Made by a program: the position numbers and the translations under genes. A stretch of DNA of 64,000 nt from Lysobacter enzymogenes (GTDB lineage: Bacteria > Pseudomonadota > Gammaproteobacteria > Xanthomonadales > Xanthomonadaceae), in contig NZ_CP067395.1 of the NCBI RefSeq assembly GCF_017355525.1, positions 2,170,001 through 2,234,000 on the forward strand, written 5' to 3'. The notes beneath the pieces were generated by a model. It did no database searches. It had not been told where the DNA came from and worked only from the letters and a program-made list of their open reading frames with translations. Shown piece after piece: positions 47,485 to 56,823 of this stretch (within the stretch, counting starts at the first letter, position 1; every line of letters starts with the position of its first letter).

Positions 47485-50400
47485 TCATGGCGCGAGGATG
47501 CTGGCGGTATCGCCCTCCTGGCCGATCAGCGCGGCGTTGGCCCAGTTGGCGCAGACCTGGGCGGGTTGGTCGCCCTGCGCGCCGAGCGTGCGCAGGCTCA
47601 GGCGGGACAGGCCGCGGATGTCGAGTTCCGGCTTGACCACGCCGGGCGCCTTGACCAGACCGCTGTCGTAGAGCAGGCGGCCGTCGCCCCAGACCTGGAA
47701 TTGCAGGCCGCCGGCGGCGCGGCAGGCGTCGTCGACGCCGAGGTCGGCGCGCAGCAGACGCCACTGGCCGCGCAGGTCGACCTCGATGCGGCTGGCCGGA
47801 CCGACGCCGAGGCCGCGGCGGAACAGCAAGCCGTTCATGCGCAGCGCGCCGTCGCCGCGGAACGCGCGGTCGGCGCGCGCCTGGGTGGCCAGGGCGGCCG
47901 GCAACGGCAGCTCGGAGAGATAGCGTTGCTGTGCCGGGCGCTCCGGTTCTTGATGTTCGAGGATGTGGAAGCTCGACAAGGCGATCGGGCCGACATCGCG
48001 CGGCTGCAGCGCATCGACCGCGCGCGCCGCGCCCGCTTGTGCAGCGATGACCATCGGATCGCTAGCCGAAGCGCCGTCGCCTTCGGGGTTCTGCACGCTG
48101 AGCACGCGGAAGCGCAGCAGGCGGCCGGCGCGCGCCGGGAAGTCGATGCGCTGGGTCTCCTGTTTCAGCTGCAGGCGGCCGCGCGCGACCGGTTCGCCCC
48201 ACTCGCCGTTGCTGTCGCCGAGGTACACCTCGTAATCGCGCACCTGGCCGTGCTTCCAGTTCTTGTCGTTGCGCGGCGCCAGCTCGATGCCGTCGATCAG
48301 CTTGCGTTCGCCGAAGCCGATCGTCCATTCGTGCGCGCCGGTGCGGATCGCCTGATTGCGCACGCTGCGGAACCAGGTCTGCGGATCGTCGTCGAACGCG
48401 TTTTCCAGGGCGTGCCCAGGTTCTTCGGCCGGACGGTTGACCACCAGCAGGCTGTCGGCCGGCAAGGCGCGGCCCAGCGCCGGCGCGGCCGGATACGCAT
48501 CGTCGGCGGGCGCCGCGGCGACGGCGAAGTCGAGCGCGAAACTCAGCGGCTTGCGGATGTCCGCCGCGGCGCTGCGCACGTGCACGCTGCCCTTGCGCTC
48601 GGCCGGATCGAAGTACCAGCCTTCCGCCGCGGCTTGCAGCGCGGCCGCATCCTTCAGTTGCGGCAGCGCGCGGCCGTCCAGCGACACCGAACGCGGCGCC
48701 TGCCGGCTCAGCACGCGCAGCGCGTAACGGCGCTGCGGCAACTGGCCTTGGTACTGGCCCTGCACCGCGTCGATCGCCACCGTCACCGGGCCGCTGCCGG
48801 CCGCCGGTGCGCTCATGCGCACCTGCTGGGTGCTCGACTCGCCTTGCTCGTAACGACGGGTGTTGCCGTCGTCCTCGTACAACGCGTACTGCGATTCGCC
48901 CTGCGGATACAGGTCGAACGCGATCTCGTCCAGCGGCTTCTCGCCGTCGTACAGCATCGCCGGATGCATCGGCACGATCGCGCCGGCGCGCACGAACAGC
49001 GGCAGCGTAGCCAGGTCGACCTGGCGGTCGAGATCGCGCCCGGCCGCGCCGGCCTGCACGCTGCGGCCGTCCCAGTAGTCGAACCAGCGCCCGGCCGGCA
49101 GATGGATGCCGCGCCGCCAGCCGCGGCTGGCGGCCTGGCTGCGGTACACCGGCGCCACCAGCAGATCGCGGCCGAGCAGGAACTGATATTTGTAGGCTTC
49201 GTCGCGCGCGTGCGGGTCCTGCGGGTAATCCCACATCAGCCCTCGCACCGGCGGCGCGCCGGTCTGCGCGGCCTCGTGGCTCAGGCCGTACATGTACGGC
49301 GTCAGCCGCATCTTCAACTTGAGGTAATCGCGGTTGATGCTGCGGTACGGCTCGTCGAACCACCACGGATGCTTGCGCGCGTTCGACGACCAGCCCGACA
49401 TGCCCATCAGCACCGGCGTGAACGCTTTCCACTGCAGATCGCGGGTGTAAGTCTCGGCGCTGCCGCCGAAGATCGCGTCGACGTCGCCGGTGGCGTAGGC
49501 CATGCCCGACAGGCCCGAGCCGATCAGGGTCGGCACGTGCCAGCGGATGTAATCCCAGCTCGCGCTCTGGTCGCCGGTCCAGGCCACCGCATAGCGCTGG
49601 ATGCCGGCCCAGCCCATCACCGTCCACAGGAACGGGCGCGAGTCGGAGTTCTTCATGATGCCGTCGAACGCGGACTGGTTCGCGTCCATCGCGAACTGAT
49701 AGCCCTTGCCGGTCCAGGCCACGTCGAGCTTCTGCACCCGGCTGCCGGCGGTGCCGACTTCCCAGGCGATCTTGTCGACGCCGTTCTCGGTCCACAGGCC
49801 GGTGCGGAAACCGTATTTCGCCAGCCCCTTCACCGTCTCGGGCAGTTGCTTGTAGCCGCAGCCGTAGCCGTCGTTGGGCAGGATCCAGCCGCCGGGCATG
49901 TCGTGTTCGCGGTACTGGCGCGCGACGCTCTCGACCACATCGGGCGTGGTGCCGGTGGGGCCGTCGTGCCAGCCTTCGGGCACGGTGCCGGGCTTCTTGA
50001 CGTTGTCGCCGTCGTTGTAGCAATCGGCGTCGCCGTACGACAGCGCCCAGCGCGGCAGCAGGCCGGCGCGGCCGGTGAGGCGGGTGTAGCGTTCGAGCAG
50101 GCGCGGCAGCTCGCCGACGAAGTAATACGCGTCGAAGCGGTCTTCGCGGTGCAGCAGCGTGGCCTGATCGCTCTGGCGCAGGTCGTAGCTGCCGTCGCTC
50201 CAGGTGTTGCGCAACATGCCCCAGCCGCGCGAGCTCAGCAGCATCGGCGCTGGGCTCGGGCGGTCGCCCTCCTCCCAGCCGCCGGAATACGACACTTCGA
50301 CTTCGCGGCCCTTGAACTGATAGCGGCCGTTCTGCTGGCCGCCGCCGTAGAACGCTTCGTCGGGCTGCGACGACAGCACCTGCACGCTTTGCGCCGCGTC

Positions 50401-50844
50401 CAGGTCCAGCGGTTGCAGTTCCTGCCACAGCGGCGTGCGGCGCTCGCCGTCGATGCGCTCCAGCCGCAGCTTCAGCGGCGCGCGCTGCACGTGCAGCACC
50501 AAGGCGCCGGTGCGCACGCGCACTTCGGCCGCGTCTTCTTCGAGGCTGGCCGCGGTTTTTTCCGCCGCCTGCGGCAGCACGATCGGCGCAGCCTTGTCGC
50601 CGGCGCCGGTCAGCTTGCCGCGGCGGCCGGCCTGGACCCGCACGATGTCGTCGGCGAGCACGTCGATCCGCAGCACCGCGCCGGTGTCGGTGCTCAGTTC
50701 CCAGTTCGGCGTCGCGCCGTCGCCGGCGCGCACCGCGCGCAGGTTGCCGACCGGCTCGGCGACGGCCGGCACGGCCAGCGCGGCCAACAACGCGGCCGAC
50801 AAAGTCGCGACCGACAGTCGCGCACGACGCACACGGAATTCCAC
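47485..50844 (-). CDS. Secreted GH31 glycosidase, probable alpha-N-acetylgalactosaminidase
   Basis: A 1119-residue exported glycosidase with a signal peptide (LSAALLAALAVPAVAE). An N-terminal beta domain contains FYGGGQQNGRY. The GH31 barrel spans about residues 250-600, with LDVAWTG (likely nucleophile Asp) and AVAWTGDQSASW (likely acid/base Asp) about 51 residues apart. A discoidin-like domain follows at about 810-920 (NAFDDDPQTWFRS), then a C-terminal NPCBM-like domain (about 945-1110: FRRGLGVGPASRIEVDL, CRAAGGLQFQVWGDG). GH31 includes a subfamily of alpha-GalNAcases. The neighbouring aga-type genes favour that activity over alpha-xylosidase, but substrate is inferred from context. It is transcribed away from the aga operon. 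Confidence 0.88.
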   Translation of the reverse strand: MEFRVRRARLSVATLSAALLAALAVPAVAEPVGNLRAVRAGDGATPNWELSTDTGAVLRIDVLADDIVRVQAGRRGKLTGAGDKAAPIVLPQAAEKTAASLEEDAAEVRVRTGALVLHVQRAPLKLRLERIDGERRTPLWQELQPLDLDAAQSVQVLSSQPDEAFYGGGQQNGRYQFKGREVEVSYSGGWEEGDRPSPAPMLLSSRGWGMLRNTWSDGSYDLRQSDQATLLHREDRFDAYYFVGELPRLLERYTRLTGRAGLLPRWALSYGDADCYNDGDNVKKPGTVPEGWHDGPTGTTPDVVESVARQYREHDMPGGWILPNDGYGCGYKQLPETVKGLAKYGFRTGLWTENGVDKIAWEVGTAGSRVQKLDVAWTGKGYQFAMDANQSAFDGIMKNSDSRPFLWTVMGWAGIQRYAVAWTGDQSASWDYIRWHVPTLIGSGLSGMAYATGDVDAIFGGSAETYTRDLQWKAFTPVLMGMSGWSSNARKHPWWFDEPYRSINRDYLKLKMRLTPYMYGLSHEAAQTGAPPVRGLMWDYPQDPHARDEAYKYQFLLGRDLLVAPVYRSQAASRGWRRGIHLPAGRWFDYWDGRSVQAGAAGRDLDRQVDLATLPLFVRAGAIVPMHPAMLYDGEKPLDEIAFDLYPQGESQYALYEDDGNTRRYEQGESSTQQVRMSAPAAGSGPVTVAIDAVQGQYQGQLPQRRYALRVLSRQAPRSVSLDGRALPQLKDAAALQAAAEGWYFDPAERKGSVHVRSAAADIRKPLSFALDFAVAAAPADDAYPAAPALGRALPADSLLVVNRPAEEPGHALENAFDDDPQTWFRSVRNQAIRTGAHEWTIGFGERKLIDGIELAPRNDKNWKHGQVRDYEVYLGDSNGEWGEPVARGRLQLKQETQRIDFPARAGRLLRFRVLSVQNPEGDGASASDPMVIAAQAGAARAVDALQPRDVGPIALSSFHILEHQEPERPAQQRYLSELPLPAALATQARADRAFRGDGALRMNGLLFRRGLGVGPASRIEVDLRGQWRLLRADLGVDDACRAAGGLQFQVWGDGRLLYDSGLVKAPGVVKPELDIRGLSRLSLRTLGAQGDQPAQVCANWANAALIGQEGDTASILAP

Positions 50845-51179
50845 CTTGCCCCCAAGGCCCGCGCGGCGGGCATTCGAAATCGATGAACGAAAAGCGAGTG
50901 CGGCCGACTCTAGGCCAGGATTTCAAAACCTGTCAATGAATTGAAAGAAAATAGGAAGAAATTCTTTGGTGAAACGAAAGATTGTGCAATGCAATACTTT
51001 CCAAAGTACGCAAAAACCCCTGTTAAGCGCGCAACGAAAGCGCTCTGCGCCAAACCTTTCGCTTTGACCCGGCCGGCACGCACACGAAGCCCATTTAGCC
51101 GGTTTCTTTTGTTTTACTTTCGATAATTGACTTTCCGAAAGAAAACGCAGATCGTGCCGTCGCTCAACAGGAATCTTTC
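50845..51179. promoter_or_regulatory. Divergent control region of the amino-sugar regulon with CGAAAG motifs
   Basis: An A+T-rich 335-base gap between the divergent GH31 (-) and agaS (+) genes. CGAAAG or CTTTCG occurs five times: 50975-50980, 51035-51040, 51056-51061, 51117-51122 and 51136-51141. The last four form two inverted pairs with gaps of 15 and 13 bases. Repeats of this type are typical operators of DeoR-family repressors such as AgaR, which is encoded in the operon. Direct binding is inference. Confidence 0.7.
50907..50936 (-). promoter_or_regulatory. Probable sigma-70 promoter of the GH31/TonB receptor unit
   Basis: On the minus strand TTGACA (50936-50931) is followed after 18 bases by TAGAGT (50912-50907), giving a start near 50900 and a leader of about 55 bases. 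The nearest CGAAAG motif lies about 40 bases upstream of the -35. Confidence 0.5.
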
Positions 51180-52334
51180 ATGGACGCCACTCCGCTTTCC
51201 GATTCGTCCGCCTGGCAGCGCCTGGGCGGAGCCGACACCGCCGCCGAGATCGCCCAGCAACCGGCGTTGTGGGAACGGCTGGCCGAAGATCTGGCGCAGG
51301 CGCGCGAGCGCGTGCAGGCCTTCCTCGGCGACCGCCTCAGCGATCCGCGCCAGCGCGTGCTGTTCACCGGCGCCGGCAGTTCCGGCTTCATCGCCGACAT
51401 GGTCGCCGACCGCATCAACGCGCAATGGCCAGCCGACGTGCGCGCGGTGCACACCACCAGCCTGCTGACCCATCCGGCGCTGTACTTGCAACGCGACCGG
51501 CCGACCCTGCTGGTGTCGTTCGCGCGCAGCGGTTCCAGCCCGGAAAGCGTGGCCGCGGTCGATCTGCTGCGCGCCCAGGTCGACGACGCGCGCTTCCTCG
51601 ACATCACCTGCAATCCCGACGGCGAACTCGCGCGCCGCGGCGCCGGACGCGAGGACACCTGCACCCTGCTGATGCCGCCGGCCAGCTGCGACCGCGCCTT
51701 CGCCATGACCAGCAGCCTGAGCTGCATGCTGCTGTCGGCGCTGTGCGTGTTCGACGCGGCGCCGTGGCCGCAGCGCCTGGAGCATCTGCGCGAAGCCGCC
51801 GCGCTGGCGCGCGAAGGGCTCGCGCAATGGGACGCGCCCGCCGCCGCGCTGGCGCAGCGCTCGTTCAACCGGGTGATCTATCTCGCCAGCGGCCCGCTGG
51901 AAGCGCTGGCGCGCGAGGCCGCGCTGAAGGTGCTGGAACTCACCGCCGGGCAGACTCTCGCGTTGGCCAACACGCCGCTGGGTTTCCGCCACGGGCCCAA
52001 GTCCACGCTCGACGGCAACACCCTGGTGGTGGTGATCCGCAGCGCCAACGCGCTGGCGCGGCGTTACGAGCAGGACCTGCTCGACGAACTGCGCCGCGAC
52101 GGCGTCGCCGGGCAGGTGCTGTCGATCGGTCCGCAGTCGGACCTCGGCGGCGGCGACGACCACAGCCTGCGCGCGCCGCCGCTCGACGACGCGTGGCTGG
52201 CGCCGGTGTGGCTCGGCTTCGCCCAGCTTTATGCCTTGCAGCGTTCGGCCGCGCTCGGCCTGACTCCGGACAATCCGTTCCCCGACGGCACCGTCAACCG
52301 CGTGGTCAAGGGCGTCGTCATCCATCATGGCTGA
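51180..52334 (+). CDS. agaS: AgaS-type sugar isomerase/deaminase (galactosamine-6-phosphate)
   Basis: Two-SIS-domain enzyme of the AgaS family, proposed to convert galactosamine-6-phosphate to tagatose-6-phosphate with release of ammonia. The 384-residue product shows FTGAGSSGFIADM (residues 61-73) and SFARSGSSPESVAA in the first SIS domain. The second has YLASGPLEALAREAALKVLELTAG and LGFRHGPKSTLDG, the last being diagnostic of AgaS. It is the first gene of the five-gene operon, behind AACAGGAAT. Its stop overlaps the kinase start by 8 bases. Confidence 0.92.
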   Translation: MDATPLSDSSAWQRLGGADTAAEIAQQPALWERLAEDLAQARERVQAFLGDRLSDPRQRVLFTGAGSSGFIADMVADRINAQWPADVRAVHTTSLLTHPALYLQRDRPTLLVSFARSGSSPESVAAVDLLRAQVDDARFLDITCNPDGELARRGAGREDTCTLLMPPASCDRAFAMTSSLSCMLLSALCVFDAAPWPQRLEHLREAAALAREGLAQWDAPAAALAQRSFNRVIYLASGPLEALAREAALKVLELTAGQTLALANTPLGFRHGPKSTLDGNTLVVVIRSANALARRYEQDLLDELRRDGVAGQVLSIGPQSDLGGGDDHSLRAPPLDDAWLAPVWLGFAQLYALQRSAALGLTPDNPFPDGTVNRVVKGVVIHHG

Positions 52335-53262
52335 CGCCGCGCCTTCCGCTGCCGCGCTGAACTACGGCATCGACATCGGCGGGACCAAGATCGAACTGGT
52401 CGCCTGCGATGCCGGGTTCGAGGTGCGCCATCGCCGGCGCATCGCCACGCCGCAAGGCGACTACGCCGGGTTCCTGGCCGCGCTGGAGGCCTTGGTCGCC
52501 GACGCCGACGCCGAACTCGGCAGCGCCGGCGCCGCGGTCGGCATCGCCCTGCCCGGCGTGCGCGACCGCCGCAGCGGCTTGCAGCTCAGCGCCAACGTAC
52601 CGTCGCTGACCGGGCGCAGCGTCGCCGCGGATCTGCAGGCGCGCCTGCGCCGGCCGCTGTTTTTCGGCAACGACCTGCAGTGCTTCGCCTTGTCGGAAGC
52701 GCACGGCGGCGCGGCGGAAGGCTATCCGAGCATGTTCGGCGCGATTCTCGGCACCGGCGCGGGCGGCGGGTATTGCCTGCACGGCCGCCTGGTCTCCGGC
52801 TTCAACAGCCTGGCCGGCGAATGGGGCCACTGGAGCGTGCCGGCGCATCTGGTCCAGCGCCATGGTCTGGCGGTGCTCGACTGCGCCTGCGGGCTGCGCG
52901 GCTGCGTCGAGCGTTACGTCTCCGGCAGCGGGCTGGTCGCGCTGTACCGCCACTTCGGCGGCGAGGCGGCCGAGGCCGGCGAAGTGTTCGCCCGCGCCGA
53001 CGCCGGCGATGCGCGCGCGCAGCAGGCGTTGTCCGCGCATCTGGACCTGCTCGGCCACAGTCTGGCCGCGCTGGTGCTGGCGCTGGATCCGCACGTGATC
53101 GTGCTCGGCGGCGGCCTGTCGCAACACGCGCCGCTGTACGAAGTGTTGCCGACGGCGGTCGCCGCGCATCTGTTCAACGGCGTGCAGGTGCCGCCGATCG
53201 TGCCGCCGCGGTTCGGCGACGCCGGCGGCGCGCGCGGCGCGGCCTTGCTCGCGCTGCCTTGA
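52327..53262 (+). CDS. ROK-family amino-sugar kinase (probable N-acetylgalactosamine kinase)
   Basis: Cytoplasmic kinase expected to phosphorylate the imported amino sugar at O-6. The 311-residue product has YGIDIGGTKIEL at the N-terminus (phosphate loop) and GTGAGGGYCLHGRLVSGFNSLAGEWGH in the middle. The ROK zinc signature CACGLRGCVE (about residues 188-197) precedes VLGGGLSQ near the end. It overlaps agaS by 8 bases. The context (AgaS, deacetylase) favours GalNAc, as in the AgaK enzymes of other proteobacteria, but GlcNAc cannot be excluded from sequence. Confidence 0.88.
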   Translation: MADAAPSAAALNYGIDIGGTKIELVACDAGFEVRHRRRIATPQGDYAGFLAALEALVADADAELGSAGAAVGIALPGVRDRRSGLQLSANVPSLTGRSVAADLQARLRRPLFFGNDLQCFALSEAHGGAAEGYPSMFGAILGTGAGGGYCLHGRLVSGFNSLAGEWGHWSVPAHLVQRHGLAVLDCACGLRGCVERYVSGSGLVALYRHFGGEAAEAGEVFARADAGDARAQQALSAHLDLLGHSLAALVLALDPHVIVLGGGLSQHAPLYEVLPTAVAAHLFNGVQVPPIVPPRFGDAGGARGAALLALP

Positions 53263-53300
53263 GTTTTCCGTCGCTTCGCCCTTTCCGTTGGAGTTCCGCC

Positions 53301-54644
53301 ATGTCGCCCGTGCAATCGCTGATCGCCTCCCACCGCCAAGGCCGCAACGTCGGCTTGTACAGCGTGTGCTGCAGCAACGAACTGGTGCTGCGCGCGGCGA
53401 TGGACGTGGCCCGCCGCCACGGCACCGTGCTGCTGATCGAGGCGACTTCCAATCAGGTCGACCAGTTCGGCGGCTACACCGGCATGACCCCGCCGCAGTA
53501 CCGCGACTACGTGCTGGCTCTGGCGCGCGAGGAGGATTTCCCGCTCGAACGGTTGGTGCTCGGCGGCGATCATCTCGGCCCCAACGCCTGGCAGAAGCGG
53601 CCCGCCGAGCAAGCGATGGCGCATGCGCGGGTGCTGATCGAGGCCTATGTCGCCGCCGGTTTCCACAAGATCCATCTCGATTGCAGCATGTCCTGCGCCG
53701 ACGATCCGGTGCCGCTGGCCGACGCGACCGTCGCCGCGCGCTCGGCCGAACTGGCGCGCATCGCCGAACGCACCGCGGCCGAACACGGCCTGCCGCCGCC
53801 GGTGTACGTGATCGGCACCGAAGTGCCGGTGCCCGGCGGCGAAGCCTCGCTGGCCGGCGGCTTGCAGGTGACCACGCCGCAGGCCGCCGAGCAGACCCTG
53901 GCGATCCACCGCGAGGCCTTCGCCGCGCCCGATCTGGCCGCGGCCTGGGAACGGGTGATCGCGATGGTGGTGCAGCCCGGCGTCGACTTCGACCACAGCA
54001 GCGTGCACGACTACGACCCCGAAGCGGCGCGCGAACTGGCCGACTTCCTCGAACGCCAGCCGCGCATCGTGTTCGAAGCGCATTCCACCGACTACCAGCG
54101 CGAGGACGGCCTGCACGCGCTGGTGCGCGACCATTTCGCGATCCTCAAGGTCGGCCCGGCCGCGACCTTCGCCTATCGCGAGGCCTTGTTCGCGCTGGCC
54201 GCGATCGAGGCCGAGCTGCTGCCGCCTGCGCAGCGCTCGAACCTGCCCGAGGTGCTGGAACGCTGCATGCTCGACCACCCGCGCCACTGGCAGCAGCACT
54301 ACCACGGCGACGAGCAAGAGCTGCACCTGCTGCGCCTGTACGCACTCAGCGACCGCTGCCGCTACTACTGGGGCGAGCCGGCCCTGGTCGCCGCGACCGC
54401 GCGCCTGTTCGACAACCTCAGCGCGCACGCGCCGCCGCTGTTCCTGCTGAGCCAGCACCTGCCCGAACAGTACCGCGCAGTGCGCGCCGGTACCCTGGCC
54501 AATACGCCGCAGGCGCTGGCGCGCCACCGCATCGGCCTGTGCCTGGACGAATACGCCCGCGCCTGCTCGGCTAACGCCTCTGGCGAGCGTGCCGCCGGCG
54601 AACATGCCGCCGGCGAACGCGCCGCCGCCGCGGCGAACGGCTAA
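53301..54644 (+). CDS. GatZ/KbaZ-like tagatose-bisphosphate aldolase subunit family protein (AgaZ)
   Basis: A 447-residue member of the GatZ/KbaZ family. Start ATG 53301 behind GTTGGAG. Family motifs: LLIEATSNQVDQFGGYTGM (residues 39-57), LGGDHLGPNAW, FHKIHLDCSMSCADD and VVQPGVDFDHSSVHDYD. In enterobacteria this protein stabilises a GatY/KbaY aldolase; no such partner is in the window. In some GalNAc pathways an AgaZ relative has been proposed to be the tagatose-6-phosphate kinase (from memory), which would fit this gene set. The last 20 residues are a repetitive Gly/Glu/Ala tail with no evident role. Confidence 0.9.
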   Translation: MSPVQSLIASHRQGRNVGLYSVCCSNELVLRAAMDVARRHGTVLLIEATSNQVDQFGGYTGMTPPQYRDYVLALAREEDFPLERLVLGGDHLGPNAWQKRPAEQAMAHARVLIEAYVAAGFHKIHLDCSMSCADDPVPLADATVAARSAELARIAERTAAEHGLPPPVYVIGTEVPVPGGEASLAGGLQVTTPQAAEQTLAIHREAFAAPDLAAAWERVIAMVVQPGVDFDHSSVHDYDPEAARELADFLERQPRIVFEAHSTDYQREDGLHALVRDHFAILKVGPAATFAYREALFALAAIEAELLPPAQRSNLPEVLERCMLDHPRHWQQHYHGDEQELHLLRLYALSDRCRYYWGEPALVAATARLFDNLSAHAPPLFLLSQHLPEQYRAVRAGTLANTPQALARHRIGLCLDEYARACSANASGERAAGEHAAGERAAAAANG

Positions 54645-54671
54645 TCTTCGACTTTCTCCGCGGACCCGCCG

Positions 54672-55454
54672 ATGGCCATGCGCAATACCCGTTCCCGCCG
54701 GCAGCAGATCCTGCAGTGCCTGATCGAACTGGGCTCGGTGCAGGTCGCCGAGCTGGTCGAGCGCTTCGAGGTGTCGGCGGTGACCATCCGCGCCGACCTG
54801 AGCCACATCGAATCGCAGGGCCTGGCCACCCGCACCCACGGCGGCGCGACCCTGGTGCGCACGCCGCCGCAGGAACAGGACATCCATGAGAAGGACGCGC
54901 TGAACCTGCCGCTGAAGGAGCGCATCGGCGCGCGCGCCGCGCAACTGGTGCAGGCCGGCGACAACATCATCATCGATTCGGGTTCGACCACCATGACCCT
55001 GGCCCGCCACTTGCGCGGCCATCGCGACGTCACGGTGATGACCAACGGCCTCAACATCGCCTGGGAACTGGCCAACGCGCCCGGCGTCGACGTGCTGCTC
55101 AGCGGCGGGCTGCTGCGCAAGCAATCGCTGTCGCTGCAAGGCAGCCAGGCCGAGGCCAGCCTCAACGCCTACAGCTTCGACACCTTGTTCCTCGGCGTCG
55201 ACGGCCTGGACCTGCAGTTCGGCCTGACCACCCACGACGAGGCCGAAGCGCGGCTCAACCACCGCATGGTCGAGCGCGCGCGCCGGATCGTGGTGCTGAC
55301 CGATGCGTCCAAGTTCGGCCGGGTCAGCCTGCACCGCATCGCCCGCCTCGACCAGATCCACGCCATCATCACCGACGCCGGCATCGACGAGCGCTACCGC
55401 GAGGGGCTGCTGAAGCTCGGCATCGAAGTGATCATCACCGAGCCGCTGCCGTGA
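54672..55454 (+). CDS. agaR: DeoR-family repressor of the amino-sugar operon (AgaR-like)
   Basis: A 260-residue regulator. The N-terminal DeoR helix-turn-helix is RRQQILQCLIELGSVQVAELVERF then VSAVTIRADLSHIESQGLATRTHGGA (about residues 10-60). The C-terminal sugar-phosphate-binding domain carries IIDSGSTTMTLARHL and ELANAPGVDVLLSGG. It is the fourth gene of the operon; the deacetylase start overlaps its stop. The likely effector is a phosphorylated amino sugar. The likely operators are the CGAAAG motifs between GH31 and agaS. Confidence 0.92.
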   Translation: MAMRNTRSRRQQILQCLIELGSVQVAELVERFEVSAVTIRADLSHIESQGLATRTHGGATLVRTPPQEQDIHEKDALNLPLKERIGARAAQLVQAGDNIIIDSGSTTMTLARHLRGHRDVTVMTNGLNIAWELANAPGVDVLLSGGLLRKQSLSLQGSQAEASLNAYSFDTLFLGVDGLDLQFGLTTHDEAEARLNHRMVERARRIVVLTDASKFGRVSLHRIARLDQIHAIITDAGIDERYREGLLKLGIEVIITEPLP

Positions 55455-56557
55455 GCGAATCCCACACCCTCAGCGGCCGCATCCTCACGCCCGCCGGCTG
55501 GCGCCGCGGCCGCATCGCGTTCGACCGCCGTATCCGCGCGATCGAAGAAGCCGACGACATCGGCGGCGACGAACGCATCGTCCTGCCCGGCTTCATCGAC
55601 CTGCACGTGCACGGCGCCGCCGGCGTCGATCTGATGCAGGGCGGCGACGTCGCCCGCACCATCGCCCGCGCGCACGCGCGCTACGGCACCACCGCCCTGC
55701 TTGGCACCACCATGACCGCGGCCGAGGACGACATCGTCGAAGCCTTGCGCGCGCTCGCGAACGTCATCGCCGCGCCGGATCCCGACGCGGCGCAAATCCT
55801 CGGCGTGCACCTGGAAGGTCCGTTCATCAGCCCGCACCGGCTCGGCGCGCAACCGCCGCTGACGGTCGAGGCCACGCTCGACTCGGTGCGCCGCCTGCAC
55901 GCGCTGGCGCCGATCCGGGTGCTGACCCTGGCGCCGGAAATCGGCCGCCACACCGAACTGATTCCGGCCTTGAACGCGCTCGGCATCCGCGTCCAGATCG
56001 GCCACAGCGCCGGCACCTACGAAGAAGGCCTGGCGGCGCTCAGCGCGGGCGCCGCCGGCTTCACCCACTTGTTCAACGGCATGACGGGCGTCGACCACTA
56101 CAAGCCCGGCATCGCCGCGGCCGCGCTGGCCCACGCCGAATACGCCGAGCTGATTCCCGATCTGCAACACGTGCACCCCGGCGCTATTCGTCTGGCCCTG
56201 CGCGCGATCCCGCGCTTGTACGCGGTCACCGACGCCACCGCCGCCACCGGCATGCCCGACGGCGAATACGCGCTGGGTTCGCAGCGCGTGCACAAATGCC
56301 TCGGCTGCGTGCGCCTGGCCAGCGGCTCGCTGGCCGGCAGCGCGCTGACGATGGATCAGGCGCTGCGCAATCTGGTCGAAGTCGGTCTGGACTTGGCCGA
56401 TGCCTCGCGGCGCGTGTCCACGTTCCCGGCCGACTATCTCGGCCTGGGCGAGCGCGGGCGGCTCGAACCTGGCGCTTGCGCGGACCTGGTGGTGCTGGAC
56501 GCGCAGTTGCGGGTGGTCGAAGTGCGGGTCGCGGGACAGGCGATCGATTTGTCCTGA
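55451..56557 (+). CDS. N-acetylgalactosamine/glucosamine-6-phosphate deacetylase
   Basis: Amidohydrolase removing the acetyl group before the AgaS step. The 368-residue product starts with a GTG that overlaps the agaR stop (GTGA). Metal and substrate motifs of the NagA family are visible: DLHVHGAAGVD (residues 51-61), GVHLEGPFISP (about 118-128), IGHSAGTYEEG, FTHLFNGMTG and TDATAATGMPDG. In this operon it should act on GalNAc-6-phosphate (AgaA role). GlcNAc-6-phosphate specificity (NagA) cannot be ruled out from motifs. Confidence 0.93.
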   Translation: MSESHTLSGRILTPAGWRRGRIAFDRRIRAIEEADDIGGDERIVLPGFIDLHVHGAAGVDLMQGGDVARTIARAHARYGTTALLGTTMTAAEDDIVEALRALANVIAAPDPDAAQILGVHLEGPFISPHRLGAQPPLTVEATLDSVRRLHALAPIRVLTLAPEIGRHTELIPALNALGIRVQIGHSAGTYEEGLAALSAGAAGFTHLFNGMTGVDHYKPGIAAAALAHAEYAELIPDLQHVHPGAIRLALRAIPRLYAVTDATAATGMPDGEYALGSQRVHKCLGCVRLASGSLAGSALTMDQALRNLVEVGLDLADASRRVSTFPADYLGLGERGRLEPGACADLVVLDAQLRVVEVRVAGQAIDLS

Positions 56558-56823
56558 CAGACGCCGGCCGGCTTCGGACCGGCGGATCGGAAAACATCGG
56601 GCCTGAAGGCCTTCCCACAAGCCAGACTCCTCGGCTGCGCAGCGGCGTTGCGCTCCGTTGGTACGCCACACACGCACGTCCATCCGAAACCCGGCCGCCG
56701 CCTGTCCCCTGCCGGCCCGGACTGCGTTCGTCTTAGGTGCGCCGCGAACCGGCACGTCCGCTTCGCCCGCCGGAGCAGCGACCGCGCTGCCCGACTCATC
56801 GCCACACGGACTACGGAGCATCC

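Noticed and set aside
54575..54641. Short tandem repeat at the 3' end of the GatZ-like gene
   Set aside because: A few imperfect Gly/Glu/Ala-rich units encoding a C-terminal tail; no sign of a regulatory or mobile role.
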